Positions 41,749 through 50,784 of a stretch of 64,000 nt of DNA are shown one piece after another; within the stretch, counting starts at the first letter, position 1, and each line of letters opens with the position of its first letter. A program made the translations under genes and the position numbers. The DNA comes from PR03 sp031362725 (GTDB lineage: Bacteria; Myxococcota_A; UBA9160; PR03), in NCBI GenBank assembly GCA_031362725.1, contig JANLTC010000243.1:21072-85071 (forward strand), read 5' to 3'. The notes beneath the pieces are model-generated. The model did not search any database. It saw only the letters and a program-made list of their open reading frames with translations, and was not told the DNA's origin.

Positions 41749-42528
41749 ATGGAACTCGGAATCGCGGGACGCCGCGCGCTGGTGTGCGCGTCGAGTCGCG
41801 GGCTGGGACGGGCGTGCGCCCGGGCGCTCGCGGCAGAGGGCGTCGAGATCGTCGTGAACGGCCGCGATGCGGCGCGGCTCGAGGCGACCGCCGACGAGAT
41901 CCGTCGCGAGAGCAGCGTTCCCGTGACCGCCGTCATCGCCGATCTGTGTACGGAGGAAGGTCGCGCGGCACTGCTCGCAGCGTGCCCCGATCCCGACATC
42001 CTCGTCAACAACAACGGTGGCCCACCGCCGGGTCGCTTCGAGGACTGGGACCATGCGCGCTGGATGGGTGCGCTCGAAGCCAATCTGCTCGCGCCGGTCC
42101 TGATGATCCGCGGCGTGATCGGCGGCATGCGCGCGCGCCGCTTCGGCCGCATCGTCAACATCACGTCCGCGATGGTGAAGGCGCCGCACGCCGCGATGGG
42201 TCTCTCGACCGCGGCGCGCAGCGCTCTCACCGCAGTGTGCAAGGGCCTCTCGCGCGAGGTCGCGCGCGACAACGTGACGATCAACAACCTGCTGCCCGAG
42301 CGCATCGACACCGATCGCCAGCGCTTCATGGCGGAACTGCGCGCGAAGACCGGCGGCGTCACGCTCGAGCAGGCCTACGCCGAGATGGCCACCAGCATCG
42401 CCGCGGGGCGGCTCGGCACGCCCGAGGAGTTCGGCGCCGCGTGCGCGTTCCTGTGCAGTGCACACGCGAGCTTCGTCTCGGGGCAGAACCTGCAGATCGA
42501 CGGCGGATCCTACCCCGGCGTATTCTGA
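41749..42528 (+). CDS. Atypical short-chain dehydrogenase lacking the YxxxK site
   Basis: 259 residues from ATG 41749, with GAAGGGAG before it. The cofactor end is normal (ALVCASSRGLGRACARALAA, ILVNNNGGPPPGRF, VNITSAMV). At the catalytic position the sequence reads GLSTAARSAL: counted from the active-site Ser, Tyr is replaced by Ser and Lys by Arg. The C-terminus (SGQNLQIDGGSYPGVF) is ordinary SDR. It may use other residues, or act as an isomerase or binding protein. It completes the TetR-controlled cassette. Confidence 0.82.
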   Translation: MELGIAGRRALVCASSRGLGRACARALAAEGVEIVVNGRDAARLEATADEIRRESSVPVTAVIADLCTEEGRAALLAACPDPDILVNNNGGPPPGRFEDWDHARWMGALEANLLAPVLMIRGVIGGMRARRFGRIVNITSAMVKAPHAAMGLSTAARSALTAVCKGLSREVARDNVTINNLLPERIDTDRQRFMAELRAKTGGVTLEQAYAEMATSIAAGRLGTPEEFGAACAFLCSAHASFVSGQNLQIDGGSYPGVF

Positions 42529-42578
42529 GCGAGGCTCCGCGCTCGGCGCCTGCGATGAACGCGGCGTGATAGCGTGCG

Positions 42579-44864
42579 TCAGCGCACGCCGGCGCTTCGT
42601 GACCCGAGCATCGCGAGAGAGAACAGGGCCACGAGCGCCAGAGCCGAAGTGTCGGGCTCGGGTACGAATGAGACGACCGCGTCGTCGTCCTCAGCTGCCG
42701 CGTAGACGTTGCGCCCATCGGGCGACACGGCGATCGCGCGGATTCCTCCGAGCGCGTCGTCGGTGCGGACGTCGTCGACTTCAGCCTGGAGCAGTCGCAC
42801 CGAACCGGTCACCGCGTCGCGCCGGAAGATCGCGAGCACGTTGCCGAACTGGCCCGCCACGAAGAGCCGGCTGCCGTCGTGCGAAATCGAAACGGCGCGC
42901 GGACCCTCGAGACCGTCGATCACACCGGCGTTGTGGGTGCGGACGACGCCGCTGCCGAGTGCACCCGTCACCGCGTTGCGCGCGAAGCGAACGAGACGGT
43001 CGCCGCCGAACGCGACGGCGTAGACGAACTTTCCATCGGGGCTGACGGCGACGCCAGTGACGCTGGTCACGCCCGTCGCGACACCCATGTAGGTGAGTGA
43101 GCCGATGTTCGGATCGCGCGAGAAGATCGCGATCTCGTTGTCCCCCTTGCCGCCGACGTAGACGTTCTTGTTGTCGGGACTCACCGCGATCGACTCGGCC
43201 AGGAAGAGTCCATCGACGCCGCCGATCCCATCGACGTAGTGACCGCCCGCCGAGAGCGTTCCTGTCGTGGTGTTGCGGCCGAAGATCGAGACGGAGTAGT
43301 TGAGGCTCGATGCGACGTAGACGTTCTTGCCGTCGGGCGTGATCGCGAGCGCGACGGGGTTGTTCAGCTGGGTCGCGCCGCCCTCGCCATTCACGATCGT
43401 GTCGAGGTAGACGAGCTGACCGGATGCATTGCGTGTGAACGAGACCACCGCGTCGGCGATGGAACCCGCGGCGTAGGCGTTCTTGCCGTCCGGGCTGACG
43501 ATGACGGAGCGAACGCCGTTGAGACCGGTGATGCTGCCGAGGCCGTCGCGCACCGCCTGGCTCCCGCCCAGCGCGCCGGTCATGGTGTTGCGCGAGAAGA
43601 CCTGGATCGCGTCCTCGGCGGCGCCCGTCGCATAGACGTTCTCGCCGTCGGGGCTCACCGTCACGCTCGACGCACCATCGAGTCCGGGCGCCCCGACGCC
43701 GTCCGTGTCGACTTCGAGCACGTCGTAGACGGCGGTCGAGAAGCTCGCGATGCGCGAGGTCGCGCTCTCGGCGCCGGTGAGCGCATAGAGGTGTCGTCCA
43801 TCGGGCGCCATCGCGAGTCCGTCGATGCCGGAGAGTCCATCGACGCCCGCGACGCCCTGCTCGAGGGTGCCCTCCATCTGGGAGTTGCCCGCGGCAAAAT
43901 CGAAGACCACGAGCTGATTGGATCCGCCGGCGAACACGTGCGAGCCATAGGGCTCGGCGGCCACCTGCACCGGGAAGAACGGCGCGTTCTGCAACGAGCC
44001 GAAGTTCTGCAGCGCGCCGGTCCCGAGATTGCGATTGAAGTAGCTGAATCGGCCGGGATCGGTGTAGAGGCTGGACTGCCAGCCCTGGCCGAGACAGAGG
44101 GTCTCGCCGTCGGGCAGGATTTCGAAGGAGCCGGGCGCGAGCACCGCGCCACCGACGTCGCCGAGCCACGTGAGCGAGCCGCCAGCTGGGTTGCGCGCGA
44201 AGAGCGTGATGGCGTCCTCGGGTGACGTCGCGTAGAGGAAGAGCCCGTCGGGACTCAGCTTCAGATCCTGCACGTCGTCGAAATGGCGCGTCCCCGCATT
44301 GTCGAGTTCGGTCTCGATCCGGCTGAGCGCGCCGGTCGCGGCGTCGCGCGAAAACACCGACACACCGCCCGGTGCGACGCTCGCGACGTAGAGGTGCGCA
44401 CCGTCGGCGCTGATCGCGAGCCGGCGCGGCGAGCCGAGATTCACGACGCCGCCGATGCCATCCGCCGTCTTGTCGAGATACTCGATGGCGCCCGTCGCGG
44501 CGTCGCGAGAGAAGCGCAGCACGGCGTCGCCGCCACTGGCCGCCCCGTAGACGAAGCGCCCGTCGGGGCTCACCAGCGCGTGTCGGACGTATTGCCCGAT
44601 CAGGATCGGGTTGTCGACCTCGACGAAGCTCAGCGCGCCCGTCTCGGGATCGCGCGCGAGCACTTCGATCAAGGCGTAGTAGTCATTGCGCGACGCGTAG
44701 ACGTTGCGCCCATCGGGCGAGAACGCGAGGTGCGCAACGCTCGAGAGGTACGGCACACCGCTCGCCGAGTCGGCGACGCCCTGGTAGGTCAGCTCGGCGG
44801 CATGCGCGCTCGCGACGGCCACGACGATGGCGCAACTCAGCAGGAGAAATCGCGTACGCCTCAT
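42579..44864 (-). CDS. Exported beta-propeller protein with PEP-CTERM tag
   Basis: 761 residues from ATG 44864, which overlaps the previous gene's stop (ATGA). A signal peptide ends ASAHAAE. About 14 repeats carry the phrase VSPDGxNVYAAG..xDAVxxFxRN, the lactonase/YVTN-like blade motif, probably forming one or two seven-bladed propellers. The C-terminus has VPEPDTSALALVALFSLAML followed by an Arg-containing end, a PEP-CTERM signal for exosortase processing. It is the last gene of the PEP-CTERM operon. A surface or extracellular binding role is likely; enzymatic activity is not evident. Confidence 0.87.
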   Translation of the reverse strand: MRRTRFLLLSCAIVVAVASAHAAELTYQGVADSASGVPYLSSVAHLAFSPDGRNVYASRNDYYALIEVLARDPETGALSFVEVDNPILIGQYVRHALVSPDGRFVYGAASGGDAVLRFSRDAATGAIEYLDKTADGIGGVVNLGSPRRLAISADGAHLYVASVAPGGVSVFSRDAATGALSRIETELDNAGTRHFDDVQDLKLSPDGLFLYATSPEDAITLFARNPAGGSLTWLGDVGGAVLAPGSFEILPDGETLCLGQGWQSSLYTDPGRFSYFNRNLGTGALQNFGSLQNAPFFPVQVAAEPYGSHVFAGGSNQLVVFDFAAGNSQMEGTLEQGVAGVDGLSGIDGLAMAPDGRHLYALTGAESATSRIASFSTAVYDVLEVDTDGVGAPGLDGASSVTVSPDGENVYATGAAEDAIQVFSRNTMTGALGGSQAVRDGLGSITGLNGVRSVIVSPDGKNAYAAGSIADAVVSFTRNASGQLVYLDTIVNGEGGATQLNNPVALAITPDGKNVYVASSLNYSVSIFGRNTTTGTLSAGGHYVDGIGGVDGLFLAESIAVSPDNKNVYVGGKGDNEIAIFSRDPNIGSLTYMGVATGVTSVTGVAVSPDGKFVYAVAFGGDRLVRFARNAVTGALGSGVVRTHNAGVIDGLEGPRAVSISHDGSRLFVAGQFGNVLAIFRRDAVTGSVRLLQAEVDDVRTDDALGGIRAIAVSPDGRNVYAAAEDDDAVVSFVPEPDTSALALVALFSLAMLGSRSAGVR

Positions 44865-46183
44865 GCTCGACCTCGGCGCGCGATCGCAATGAGTGCGAAC
44901 AGCGCGGCGGCAGCCGTCGCGACCGCGTCGGGCTCGGGCACGCGCGTCAGCCCCGCGATGCCGTTCCACGCGACGAGCGTTCCGTTCGGTGAGGTGATCG
45001 AAAGCGTCACCGGGTTGCCGGTGGAGGCGTCGAGGTTGCACGCGAAGGCGCCGCTGCAAGAGGCGAGAAGATCGATGCCGGCCTGGACCTCGATCCAGCG
45101 ATTCGTCGGGATCTCCACCGGCAGCGACACCGCCTGCGGAATGATCGAGCCGACGATGTCGTGCGTCTCGGACGGCACGTCGTCGTTGCAGAGCTCCGCG
45201 CTCGGTCCGTCGCTCCAGCCGACATCGGACCGCGCCTCGCGCGCGACGGACTGCGATCCACCCGCCGTACCGGCAACCCACTCGATCGTGCAGACCTCTT
45301 CTTCTGCCCCTTCCGGGCCGACGAAGCGACAGACCTCCTGTCGCTGGAAGTCGCGAATCCCCATGCCGAAGGTGAACTTCGTCCGCTGCGAGGCCGTCGG
45401 CAGCAGCTGCCCACTGCCCGCCGCGTAGGCGTCGCAGGCATTGAACGCGAGGACGTCGCCGTACGCCTGGGTGATCCATGACATGGGATCGATGTTCGAA
45501 GCGGCGCTCGGCGTATCCAGCGAGACGTCGAAGCTCGCGGTCATCGTGACGGTGGCGGTCGCGCCGGGGCCCGTGACGTAGACCCAGTCCTTCAGATCGA
45601 CGCTGGATGTCGCGACGATGACGTGCGAGTAGTACTTGTCCGCGAAGACGCCTCCCTCACGGAAGAAGTCTTGACCGTAATTCGGTGTCGCCACATGGGC
45701 TGCGCCATCGAGTGTGCCCGCGACGACGTCGAAGCGCGCCTCCGACTCGCTATCGATCGGGAATTCGAGAAAGCCTTGGCAGACACCGACCTGGGGACAG
45801 GCGCGCGAATAGGGGAATTCGCCGAAGAACTCGGGCGCGCCCCCCTTGAGCAGAACGAAGGGTCGCGTGCCTTCATCGTCGAGCGGTTGGCCTCCCGTGC
45901 CCGCATGCGGGAACATTTCGAGCCGCCCGCCGTCGGCGGCGGCGCCTTGCTGAAAGTCGTCGACCCGCGCGATGCCGTCCGTGAAGATCTCGACGTAGCC
46001 GCCGGCTGTCAGCGACGTGATGTTCTCGAGGGCGAGTTCCATCGACACGCGCTCGTCCGCGCGGCCCGGCTGGAACGGAGGCGGGGATTGGGCAGAGGCG
46101 CCCATTGCGTACAGGAGCGCGAATGCCAGCAGCGCCGCCGACGGTCGGAACGTCCAGGTCCCCCGGCGCCAGGATCCGATCAC
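44861..46183 (-). CDS. Exported PEP-CTERM protein, function unknown
   Basis: 440 residues from a GTG at 46183 with AGGGAG upstream; this GTG shares bases with the preceding stop (GTGA). A signal peptide (LLAFALLYAMGASAQ) is followed by a beta-rich body with several Cys (CPQVGVCQGF, ACDAYAAGSG, CSGAFACNLD). The tail VPEPDAVATAAAALFALIAI with ARRGRA is a textbook PEP-CTERM. Probably processed by exosortase and displayed or released outside. No enzymatic motif recognised. Confidence 0.83.
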   Translation of the reverse strand: MIGSWRRGTWTFRPSAALLAFALLYAMGASAQSPPPFQPGRADERVSMELALENITSLTAGGYVEIFTDGIARVDDFQQGAAADGGRLEMFPHAGTGGQPLDDEGTRPFVLLKGGAPEFFGEFPYSRACPQVGVCQGFLEFPIDSESEARFDVVAGTLDGAAHVATPNYGQDFFREGGVFADKYYSHVIVATSSVDLKDWVYVTGPGATATVTMTASFDVSLDTPSAASNIDPMSWITQAYGDVLAFNACDAYAAGSGQLLPTASQRTKFTFGMGIRDFQRQEVCRFVGPEGAEEEVCTIEWVAGTAGGSQSVAREARSDVGWSDGPSAELCNDDVPSETHDIVGSIIPQAVSLPVEIPTNRWIEVQAGIDLLASCSGAFACNLDASTGNPVTLSITSPNGTLVAWNGIAGLTRVPEPDAVATAAAALFALIAIARRGRA

Positions 46184-47070
46184 AGCGTGCTCCCTGCGAT
46201 GGTTCGGTGCGAGCAACGAACCGCGTCGCCCCCGTGACGAAAAGCTCCACCTTCGCGAGATCTGTTCTGCTGCGTCGCGCGTTGCCTCGCCAGCAGCGCG
46301 ATCGTTCCGAGCGCGGCGACGAGTCCCGCCGAAGCGCCGGGTTCCGGCACGGTGAGGAACGAGTCCGAGAAGAAGACCAAGCCGCCGCCCGTCGTCTCGA
46401 TCGACAGCTGACCACTGTTCGAGAACGAACCGCTCGGGATGTCACTGACGACTCCGCCAAAGTCGCCGCTCACCTGGGCGCCCATGTAGACCTCGCCGAG
46501 AAACGGCTGCTTGACCCAGGTGGACGTGATGTGCAGCGCGCCGTCGCCGCCGCCCGCGTTCCAGCTGACGAAGGTGCTGTCGTCGCAGCCGTTCGTGTTG
46601 ACCTCGAAGCCGGCGGCCGCGGTACCCACGGAGCGCGAGAGACCGGCGATGCAATTGCCCACCTGGAGCCTGGCGTCGACCTCGATCAATCCACCGCCGC
46701 CGTCGCCATCGAGGAGCAGCGTCGCCTCGATGACGGTCGGCACCGAATCCAAGACCATCCGCTGCTCGATGAGAGCGACTGCGCGCGAAGCATTGGGCGC
46801 CAGAAAAGTGTCCGTCGTGCCGTTCACCGCGAGAACGCCGCTCGCGCTGTCGGCGAACGCGGAGAGAAGGCGCGAACTCGGGTCCGTGCCCGCGACACCA
46901 TTCTGGTAGACGATGTAGGAGGAGCTGTCGTTCGGGTTGAGGGTGGTGTCTCCGAGCGACGGGCCGATGCTGGCCGACACGCGATGCTTGCTGAGCGCAG
47001 CGGCCGGGCTCGCGTGGAGCCCGATCGCGAGCGCACAGAGGACGCAGATCGCTCGCATTTGGCGCTTCAT
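46180..47070 (-). CDS. Exported PEP-CTERM protein with an unusual tail
   Basis: 296 residues from ATG 47070 with GGAAGG upstream. A signal peptide ends ASPAAA. The body is strand-rich and glycine-rich (LLLDGDGGGGLIEVDARLQV, GCDDSTFVSWNAGGGDG). VPEPGASAGLVAALGTIALL is the PEP-CTERM segment, but after LARQR the protein continues for about 30 hydrophilic residues that overlap the next gene's start region. PEP-CTERM proteins normally end just after the basic cluster, so the stop codon may have been lost or the tail may be a tolerated extension. Confidence 0.8.
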   Translation of the reverse strand: MKRQMRAICVLCALAIGLHASPAAALSKHRVSASIGPSLGDTTLNPNDSSSYIVYQNGVAGTDPSSRLLSAFADSASGVLAVNGTTDTFLAPNASRAVALIEQRMVLDSVPTVIEATLLLDGDGGGGLIEVDARLQVGNCIAGLSRSVGTAAAGFEVNTNGCDDSTFVSWNAGGGDGALHITSTWVKQPFLGEVYMGAQVSGDFGGVVSDIPSGSFSNSGQLSIETTGGGLVFFSDSFLTVPEPGASAGLVAALGTIALLARQRATQQNRSREGGAFRHGGDAVRCSHRTIAGSTL

Positions 47071-47081
47071 CGCGATCCTTC

Positions 47082-47435
47082 CTATTCGCCCTTGTAGGGC
47101 GCAACGCCGATCGCGCCGTCACCGCTCGGGGCGTCGCCTAGGTTGCCGGCAGCTCGATCGTCGAGGGCGCGCGGTGCCGTCCGGCGTGAGACGCTCGAAG
47201 GGCGCGCCGAGGCGAGCAGCCGCGTCAGGAAATCGAGCAGCTCCGCCGTCGAGCCGAAGCGCAGCGTCTCGCCGGAGACCACGTGCTCGACTCGACCCTG
47301 CAAGCGGCGCCGGCTCGCCAGCGGCCCGCTGCGGAACTGCACGACGAATGCGCGTTCGGGCTGCAGCGCCTGGCCAGACGTGCCGCGCTCGGCCGTGTCG
47401 TCGCCTCGTCGATCGTCGGGCGTGTGATCGTTCAT
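47082..47435 (-). CDS. Small conserved-looking soluble protein, first gene of PEP-CTERM operon
   Basis: 117 residues from ATG 47435, 11 bases before the first PEP-CTERM gene. The core FVVQFRSGPLASRRRLQGRV, EHVVSGETLRFGSTAELLDF is a compact motif I have seen beside large winged-helix/AAA regulators, but I cannot name a family. N- and C-termini are disordered-looking. No signal peptide, so it acts in the cytoplasm, perhaps in regulation of the operon. Confidence 0.65.
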   Translation of the reverse strand: MNDHTPDDRRGDDTAERGTSGQALQPERAFVVQFRSGPLASRRRLQGRVEHVVSGETLRFGSTAELLDFLTRLLASARPSSVSRRTAPRALDDRAAGNLGDAPSGDGAIGVAPYKGE

Positions 47436-47485
47436 CGCTGGCGGTACGGTACGAGTGTCCGGGCCCGGAAGTCCTGACGAAGCAA

Positions 47486-47503
47486 TGAGATTTCTCTGAG
47501 ATT
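47486..47503 (+). promoter_or_regulatory. 11-base-spaced TGAGATT direct repeats between divergent units
   Basis: TGAGATT at 47486-47492 and 47497-47503, exactly 11 bases apart, directly before the ATG of the winged-helix regulator. Head-to-tail sites with this spacing are typical for OmpR/PhoB-type DNA-binding domains such as that of the adjacent protein, which suggests autoregulation and control of the PEP-CTERM operon. Confidence 0.5.
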
Positions 47504-47506
47504 GCA

Positions 47507-50497
47507 ATGACATCGACCGAGCGTCCGGAGCAGCCCGAAGCGCGCGAGCCGCTGCGGCTCGACCTCGCCAACCAATGGGTGCGGCGCGGCGCGGAGACGT
47601 TGCGCCTGACGCCGAAGGCCTTCGCGGTGCTGCATCTGCTTGCGGAGCGCGCGGGGCAGCTGGTTACCAAGCAGGAGCTGCTCGACGGCGTCTGGCCGGG
47701 CACTGCAGTCGGCGACGGCGTGCTGGCGACCGTCGTGCGCGAGATCCGCAGCGTGCTCGGCGACCCGGCGAGCGAGCCGTGGCTGATCGAGACGGTGCAT
47801 CGGCGCGGCTATCGCCTGCTCGAAACGCTCGCCTTCGAAGCGCCGCCGCCGGCTGCCGCCAGCAACGCGGTGGCTGGCGCGCCGCGACTCGCGATCGCGC
47901 TACCCGCACTCGTCGGGCGCCAGGCCGAGCTCGATCGCCTCGCTGCCTGGTGGGACACCGCTGTGCGTGGCGAGCGCCAGGTGGTCTTCGTCAGCGGCGA
48001 GCCGGGCATCGGCAAGACCGCGCTGGTCGACGCGTTCGTCGGCCACCACGCGCGTACGATCGATGCGTACGTCGGTCGGGGGCAGTGCATCGAGCAGCAC
48101 GGCGCGGGCGAGGCGTATCTGCCGGTGTTGGCCGCGCTCGGCGAGCTGTGCCGCGAGCCGGGCGGCGAGCGCCTCGTTGCGCAGCTGCGCAAGCACGCGC
48201 CCGCCTGGCTCTCCCAGATGCCGGCGGTGCTCGAGAGCCTGACGGCGGAGGAGCAGAGTCGGCTGAACCTCGCGGGAGCGACGCGCGAGCGGATGCTGCG
48301 CGAGATGACCGAAGCGCTCGAGGCCGCCGCTGCCGACCGCCCCTTCGTGCTGGTGCTCGAGGACCTGCACTGGAGCGACTCGGCGACGCTCGACCTCGTC
48401 GCGCTGCTCGCGCGCCGCCGCGGCGCGGCGCGGCTGCTCGTGCTCGGCACCTACCGCTCCGCCGAAGTGATCTACCGCGACCATCCTTTGAAGGGCGTGA
48501 AGCACGAACTCCAGCTGCAAGGCCGCTGCGAGGAGCTGGCGCTCGGCTCACTCGACGCGGCGGCGGTCGGCGACTACCTCGGCGCGCGTTTCGGCGCGGC
48601 TTCGAGCGACGACGTGCAGCGCAATCTCGCCCACGCGCTGCACGAGCGGACCGACGGCATCCCGCTCTTCGTCGTGAGCGTCGTCAACGACCTGGTGACG
48701 CGCGGCGCGATCGTCGGTGTAGAGGGAGGTTGGAGTGCGCGGCCGGAGGCGTACGCCGCGGTCGGCGAAATGCCGGCCAGCCTGCGCCAGTTGCTCGAGC
48801 GCCAGCTCGATCAGCTCGGCGCGGCGGAGCGGACACTCGTCGAAGTGGCCTCCGTCGCGGGTCTCGAGTTCTCGGCGGCCGCCCTCGCCGCTGGGCTCGG
48901 AGCCGACCCCGCGGAGGCCGAGGCGAGCTGCGAGACGCTGGCGCGGCGCGAGCAGTGGCTCGCCCCGCGCGGCAGCGTCGAGTGGCCCGACCGCACCTTC
49001 TCCGCCCGCTACGGATTCGTCCACGCGCTGTACCGCGACGTCGCCTACCGGCGCATTCCCGCAGCGCGGCACGCCCAGCTGCACCTGCGGATCGGCGAGC
49101 GCCTGGAGACCGCCTTCGGCCCGCGCGCCGGCGAAATCGCCACCGAGCTCGCGCTGCACTTCGAGCAGGGGCGCGATCCCGACCGCGCCGCGCGGTACCT
49201 CGAACAGGCCGCCGCGAACGCATTGCGCCGCAGTGCGGCCGCCGAAGCGGTCGGGCTTCTCAGGCACGGGATCGATGTGCTCTCGACGCTGCCCGACACG
49301 CACGAGCGGCAGCAGCGCGAGCTCACGATGCAGAGCGCGCTCGGCGCGGCGCTGACGATCACCGAGGGCTACGTCGCCCCCGCGGTCGAGCGCGCCTACG
49401 CCCGCGCCTGGGAGCTGTGCCAGCAGTTCGAGGATCTCTCGCAGCTGCTACCCGTCGCGGGGTTGTGTCGTCACGCGGTGGTGAAGGGCGAGCACCGCAA
49501 GGGCGAAGAACTCGCCCAGCGCATGCTCCGCCTCGCGGAACGCGTCGGAGACCGCCGTCTCTTCATGTACGCGCACGGCATGCTGGGCTACGTGCTCTTC
49601 TGGTGCGGCGACTTCGCGAAGGCGCGCACGCATCTCGAGAAGAGCCGCGATCTCTACGACTTCGAGCAGGATCGCTTCCTGCCCTTCGTCTACGGCGACG
49701 ACTCGAACGTGGCGGCGCTCGCCTTCCTCGCCTTCATCGACTGGCTCGAAGGCCATGTGGACCGCTCGCTCGAGCGCAGTCGTGAGTCGATCGCGCTGGC
49801 GCGCCAGCTCGACCATCCGTCGGTGCTCACGCTGGCCTTGATGCTCGCCGCCGAGCTGCACCGCCTGCGCGGCGAAGCCGCGTCCACCGACGCGCTCGCG
49901 GCCGAGTCGCTCACCCTCGCGCGCGAGCACGGGCTCTCGCTCTTCGCCGCGGTGAACGGACTGCTGCGCGGCTGGGCGCTGGCCGAGCAGGGCGAGCTCG
50001 CGGGCGGCATCGCGGCGCTGCGCCGCAGTCTCGACGCCTATCGCGCGATCGGCGCCGACTCGGGACTGCCGCAGTACCACGCGATGCTCGCCGAGGCGCA
50101 TCGACGGGCCGGCCAGACGGTCGACGGACTCGATGTGGTCGAGCGCGCGCTCGAGATCATGGAGCGCACCGACGAGCGCTGGTGGGAAGCGGACCTGCAT
50201 CGGCTGCGTGGCGAGCTGCTCCTCGCGTCCACGGGCCCCGCAGCCGACGCCGAGGTGTGTTTCCTGCGGTCGATCGAGATCGCCCGCGATCGGCGGGCGC
50301 GATCGCTCGAGCTGCGATCGACGATCAGCGTCGCGCGCCTGTGGCGCGACCAGGGCAGAACGACGGAGGCCCGCCAGATCTTGGCGGCGATCTGCGACTG
50401 TTTCACGGAGGGCCACGGCACCCGCGATCTCGAAGAGGCCGCGGCGCTACTCGCGGAGCTCTCCACGCGCGGCCCGGCTGGATCCCGATCCGCCTGA
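47507..50497 (+). CDS. Winged-helix (OmpR-type) / AAA ATPase / TPR regulator
   Basis: 996 residues. The N-terminal OmpR-type winged helix (about 15-105: LRLTPKAFAVLHLLAERAGQ, TVVREIRSVLGDPASEPWLI) lacks a receiver domain. A STAND-like ATPase follows: Walker A GEPGIGKT (about 164), Walker B LVLVLEDLHWSD (about 281). The rest, about 560-990, is TPR-like helices. Such proteins are signal-integrating transcription activators. It is transcribed away from the PEP-CTERM operon across a 71-base gap holding repeats that fit its DNA-binding domain. No good ribosome site is seen before ATG 47507. Confidence 0.87.
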   Translation: MTSTERPEQPEAREPLRLDLANQWVRRGAETLRLTPKAFAVLHLLAERAGQLVTKQELLDGVWPGTAVGDGVLATVVREIRSVLGDPASEPWLIETVHRRGYRLLETLAFEAPPPAAASNAVAGAPRLAIALPALVGRQAELDRLAAWWDTAVRGERQVVFVSGEPGIGKTALVDAFVGHHARTIDAYVGRGQCIEQHGAGEAYLPVLAALGELCREPGGERLVAQLRKHAPAWLSQMPAVLESLTAEEQSRLNLAGATRERMLREMTEALEAAAADRPFVLVLEDLHWSDSATLDLVALLARRRGAARLLVLGTYRSAEVIYRDHPLKGVKHELQLQGRCEELALGSLDAAAVGDYLGARFGAASSDDVQRNLAHALHERTDGIPLFVVSVVNDLVTRGAIVGVEGGWSARPEAYAAVGEMPASLRQLLERQLDQLGAAERTLVEVASVAGLEFSAAALAAGLGADPAEAEASCETLARREQWLAPRGSVEWPDRTFSARYGFVHALYRDVAYRRIPAARHAQLHLRIGERLETAFGPRAGEIATELALHFEQGRDPDRAARYLEQAAANALRRSAAAEAVGLLRHGIDVLSTLPDTHERQQRELTMQSALGAALTITEGYVAPAVERAYARAWELCQQFEDLSQLLPVAGLCRHAVVKGEHRKGEELAQRMLRLAERVGDRRLFMYAHGMLGYVLFWCGDFAKARTHLEKSRDLYDFEQDRFLPFVYGDDSNVAALAFLAFIDWLEGHVDRSLERSRESIALARQLDHPSVLTLALMLAAELHRLRGEAASTDALAAESLTLAREHGLSLFAAVNGLLRGWALAEQGELAGGIAALRRSLDAYRAIGADSGLPQYHAMLAEAHRRAGQTVDGLDVVERALEIMERTDERWWEADLHRLRGELLLASTGPAADAEVCFLRSIEIARDRRARSLELRSTISVARLWRDQGRTTEARQILAAICDCFTEGHGTRDLEEAAALLAELSTRGPAGSRSA

Positions 50498-50784
50498 TCG
50501 CAAGCTCCGGACTCGACACCTCGAAGTGGCCCGGCGGCTCGACAGCCAGTTGTTTCAACTCGCCGTCGCCGCTGCCGGTCCCGCGGCGATCGACGGATCG
50601 ACTGCCGGGGGGACGGACCGAGTGGAAGGGCACTTGACGTCCCGAGGAACGAGCTTCGTTGCCGCGGGAGACGACGACCTCTTCCGCGTCGATTGGCTTC
50701 GATCTCGGAGGCCGGATCCGCTACCGGATGGGGACGCGCAGGATCTTCGCAATCCGAACACACGGCGAAAGGGAGACAGCCCCA

